A stretch of 42,774 nucleotides of DNA from positions 1-42,774 of the forward strand of contig JAKSDA010000146.1 in the NCBI GenBank assembly GCA_022360315.1. The letters run 5' to 3'. This document shows positions 41,628-42,774 of the stretch, one piece after another (the stretch's first letter is position 1; every line of letters starts with the position of its first letter). The DNA comes from Pseudomonadota bacterium. Lineage in GTDB: Bacteria > Myxococcota_A > Polyangia > Haliangiales > Haliangiaceae. Under the pieces are notes generated by a model. That model was not told where the DNA came from. It made no database searches and was given only the letters and a program-made list of their open reading frames with translations. A program made the translations under genes and the position numbers.

Positions 41628-42774
41628 TCACGTCTGGCTGCGCTTGCTGATGTACAGCTCCACCGTATCGGCATGGGCTTCGTGCCCCGTGTCTGCGGTA
41701 TATGGAGCTCCGTCCGCACGATTGTCCGACCCGCAATGGTTGCGCCACCAGCGCTCTGCCCGGGCCGGTGTCCAGGGTGTGGCCAGATCCAGCGAGCCCA
41801 GCCGGTGGCTCAGCTCTTTTGCATCCTGCGGCCTGTCATCGGGGTTTTTCTCCAGGCACGCCATGACGACCGCTTCCAGGTCGCTTCCGATGTCGACCTC
41901 GCTGACCTCGGACGGCCGGAGTGGCTCCTGGCTCGCGTGTGCTGCAATGGTAGCCATGGCGGTCTTGCACTCGAAAACCACACGACCAGTCAACAGCCAG
42001 TACGCCACACAGCCCAGGGCATAAATATCGACCCGGTGATCGGTATTTTCGCCACCACCGGTCGCTATCTCGGGTGCCATGAATGCAGGAGTACCGACCA
42101 TTCCATCCATGGTCGTGCGCGCGTTGTCGACGGGTCCGCGCGGCATGAGCGTCGCCATTCCGAAGTCGAGCACTTTTACGTAGTCGTGGCGCAGTCCCTT
42201 GCGACACAAAAAGACATTCGACGGCTTGATATCCCGGTGGATCATGTCGCTGTGATGAGCGTCGGCCAGGGAATCACATACTTGCTGCAAAATGTACACA
42301 GCTCGTTCTGCGGCGACAGCTCCGTATTTATCGACCAGGGTCTTCAGGTCGACGCCGTCGAGGAGTTCCATCACGTAATAGCAATCGCCGTCCTCGGTGA
42401 CCCCGAAGTCGTATAGCTGGATGGTGTGTGGTGAGTTGAGTGTTGCGGTGAGCTGGGCCTCGCGTTCGAAGCGGCGCATAATCCGGGCATAATCCTCGTC
42501 TTTGGCCAGTTCGGGTCGTACCAGTTTGATGGCTGCCGGCCGCACCAGCCACCGGTGTCGAGCACGCCAGACCTCGCCCATACCGCCCATTCCGATTTTG
42601 CCCTCGAGCCGATAACTGCCCAGCTGGCGTGCGCGAGCCACTTCCACACTCACGCCGTAGAGCACTCGAGCAGCGAAAACCGCTGTCAGTGTCGAAAAAA
42701 CTCCGGCCACGATGGTAAAGCCGTATTCTCTGGGTAGAGCCGATGCCCGGTCCATCGCGTCGAGCACCAGGTAG
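41628..42774 (-). CDS. Ser/Thr protein kinase, 5' end outside the window
   Basis: The frame is open to the last base of the window, so the true N-terminus is missing. The visible part begins YLVLDAMDRASALPREYG and has one hydrophobic segment (FTIVAGVFSTLTAVFAARVL), then the kinase domain: GMGGMGEV, AAIKLVRPE, IHRDIKPSN, DFG in VKVLDFGMA, and GTPAFMAPE. After the domain is a short tail of ~40 residues. Myxobacterial kinases of this form carry an N-terminal multi-helix membrane sensor, and the missing part probably contains it. All catalytic residues visible are intact. Substrate unknown. The deformylase-like gene follows. Confidence 0.9.
   Translation of the reverse strand, partial: YLVLDAMDRASALPREYGFTIVAGVFSTLTAVFAARVLYGVSVEVARARQLGSYRLEGKIGMGGMGEVWRARHRWLVRPAAIKLVRPELAKDEDYARIMRRFEREAQLTATLNSPHTIQLYDFGVTEDGDCYYVMELLDGVDLKTLVDKYGAVAAERAVYILQQVCDSLADAHHSDMIHRDIKPSNVFLCRKGLRHDYVKVLDFGMATLMPRGPVDNARTTMDGMVGTPAFMAPEIATGGGENTDHRVDIYALGCVAYWLLTGRVVFECKTAMATIAAHASQEPLRPSEVSEVDIGSDLEAVVMACLEKNPDDRPQDAKELSHRLGSLDLATPWTPARAERWWRNHCGSDNRADGAPYTADTGHEAHADTVELYISKRSQT

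Overview
The window looks like a chromosomal segment of a Myxococcota (deltaproteobacterial, myxobacterium-like) genome. The signs are three eukaryotic-like Ser/Thr kinases (one fused to a histidine kinase), a secreted caspase-fold protein under an ECF sigma/anti-sigma pair, a dnaG-rpoD core with a very long Lys/Ala-rich RpoD N-terminus, a high-GC coding background, and many lineage-type secreted or hypothetical proteins. No tRNA, rRNA or CRISPR array was seen, and no intact insertion sequence.

Layout. 1-4.0 kb: a palindromic repeat, a Ser/Thr kinase-histidine kinase fusion, an orphan ORF and a secreted protein. 4.0-9.1 kb: a gene-poor stretch with a transposase fossil, a cysteine synthase-rhodanese fusion, two gene fossils beside insertion-sequence-like direct repeats, a LamG-type lipoprotein and a 3 x 25 bp tandem repeat. 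9.1-17.1 kb: CBS protein, feruloyl-CoA-synthase-like ligase, sigma-like protein with a signal-peptide-like N-terminus, TrkA-C membrane protein, methyltransferase, a MITE-like palindrome, a J-domain protein and RNase G. 17.1-21.6 kb: another decayed stretch with an orphan terminator, an AT-rich lipoprotein gene, nadC, a truncated thymidylate-kinase-like ORF, a PTPS/QueD-like protein, an M43 protease fossil and a structured RNA-like element. 21.6-27.4 kb: membrane kinase facing the convergent ECF sigma - anti-sigma - caspase/repeat operon. 27.6-29.8 kb: groES-groEL under a CIRCE operator. 29.9-34.0 kb: two conserved hypotheticals, a methyltransferase and panB-panC. 34.3-42.8 kb: a leftward block of L,D-transpeptidase, small membrane protein, dnaG, rpoD and a Cys-motif protein, flanked by a peptide-deformylase-like gene and a third kinase that runs off the window.

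How the parts work together. Housekeeping genes (nadC, panBC, groESL, dnaG, rpoD, rng) alternate with signalling and envelope genes. The most system-like unit is the three-gene operon at 23605-27331: an ECF sigma factor, a membrane anti-sigma-like protein and an exported caspase carrying about thirteen short Q-I-A-G-I-x-N repeats, joined by one-base stop/start overlaps. It converges on a transmembrane Ser/Thr kinase. The second point of interest is the number of decaying genes and palindromic elements between functional genes, which suggests past insertion and deletion.

Limits: everything here was read by eye. Family names rest on recognised motifs and not on database searches. Start codons were chosen from Shine-Dalgarno sites, overlaps and expected N-termini.
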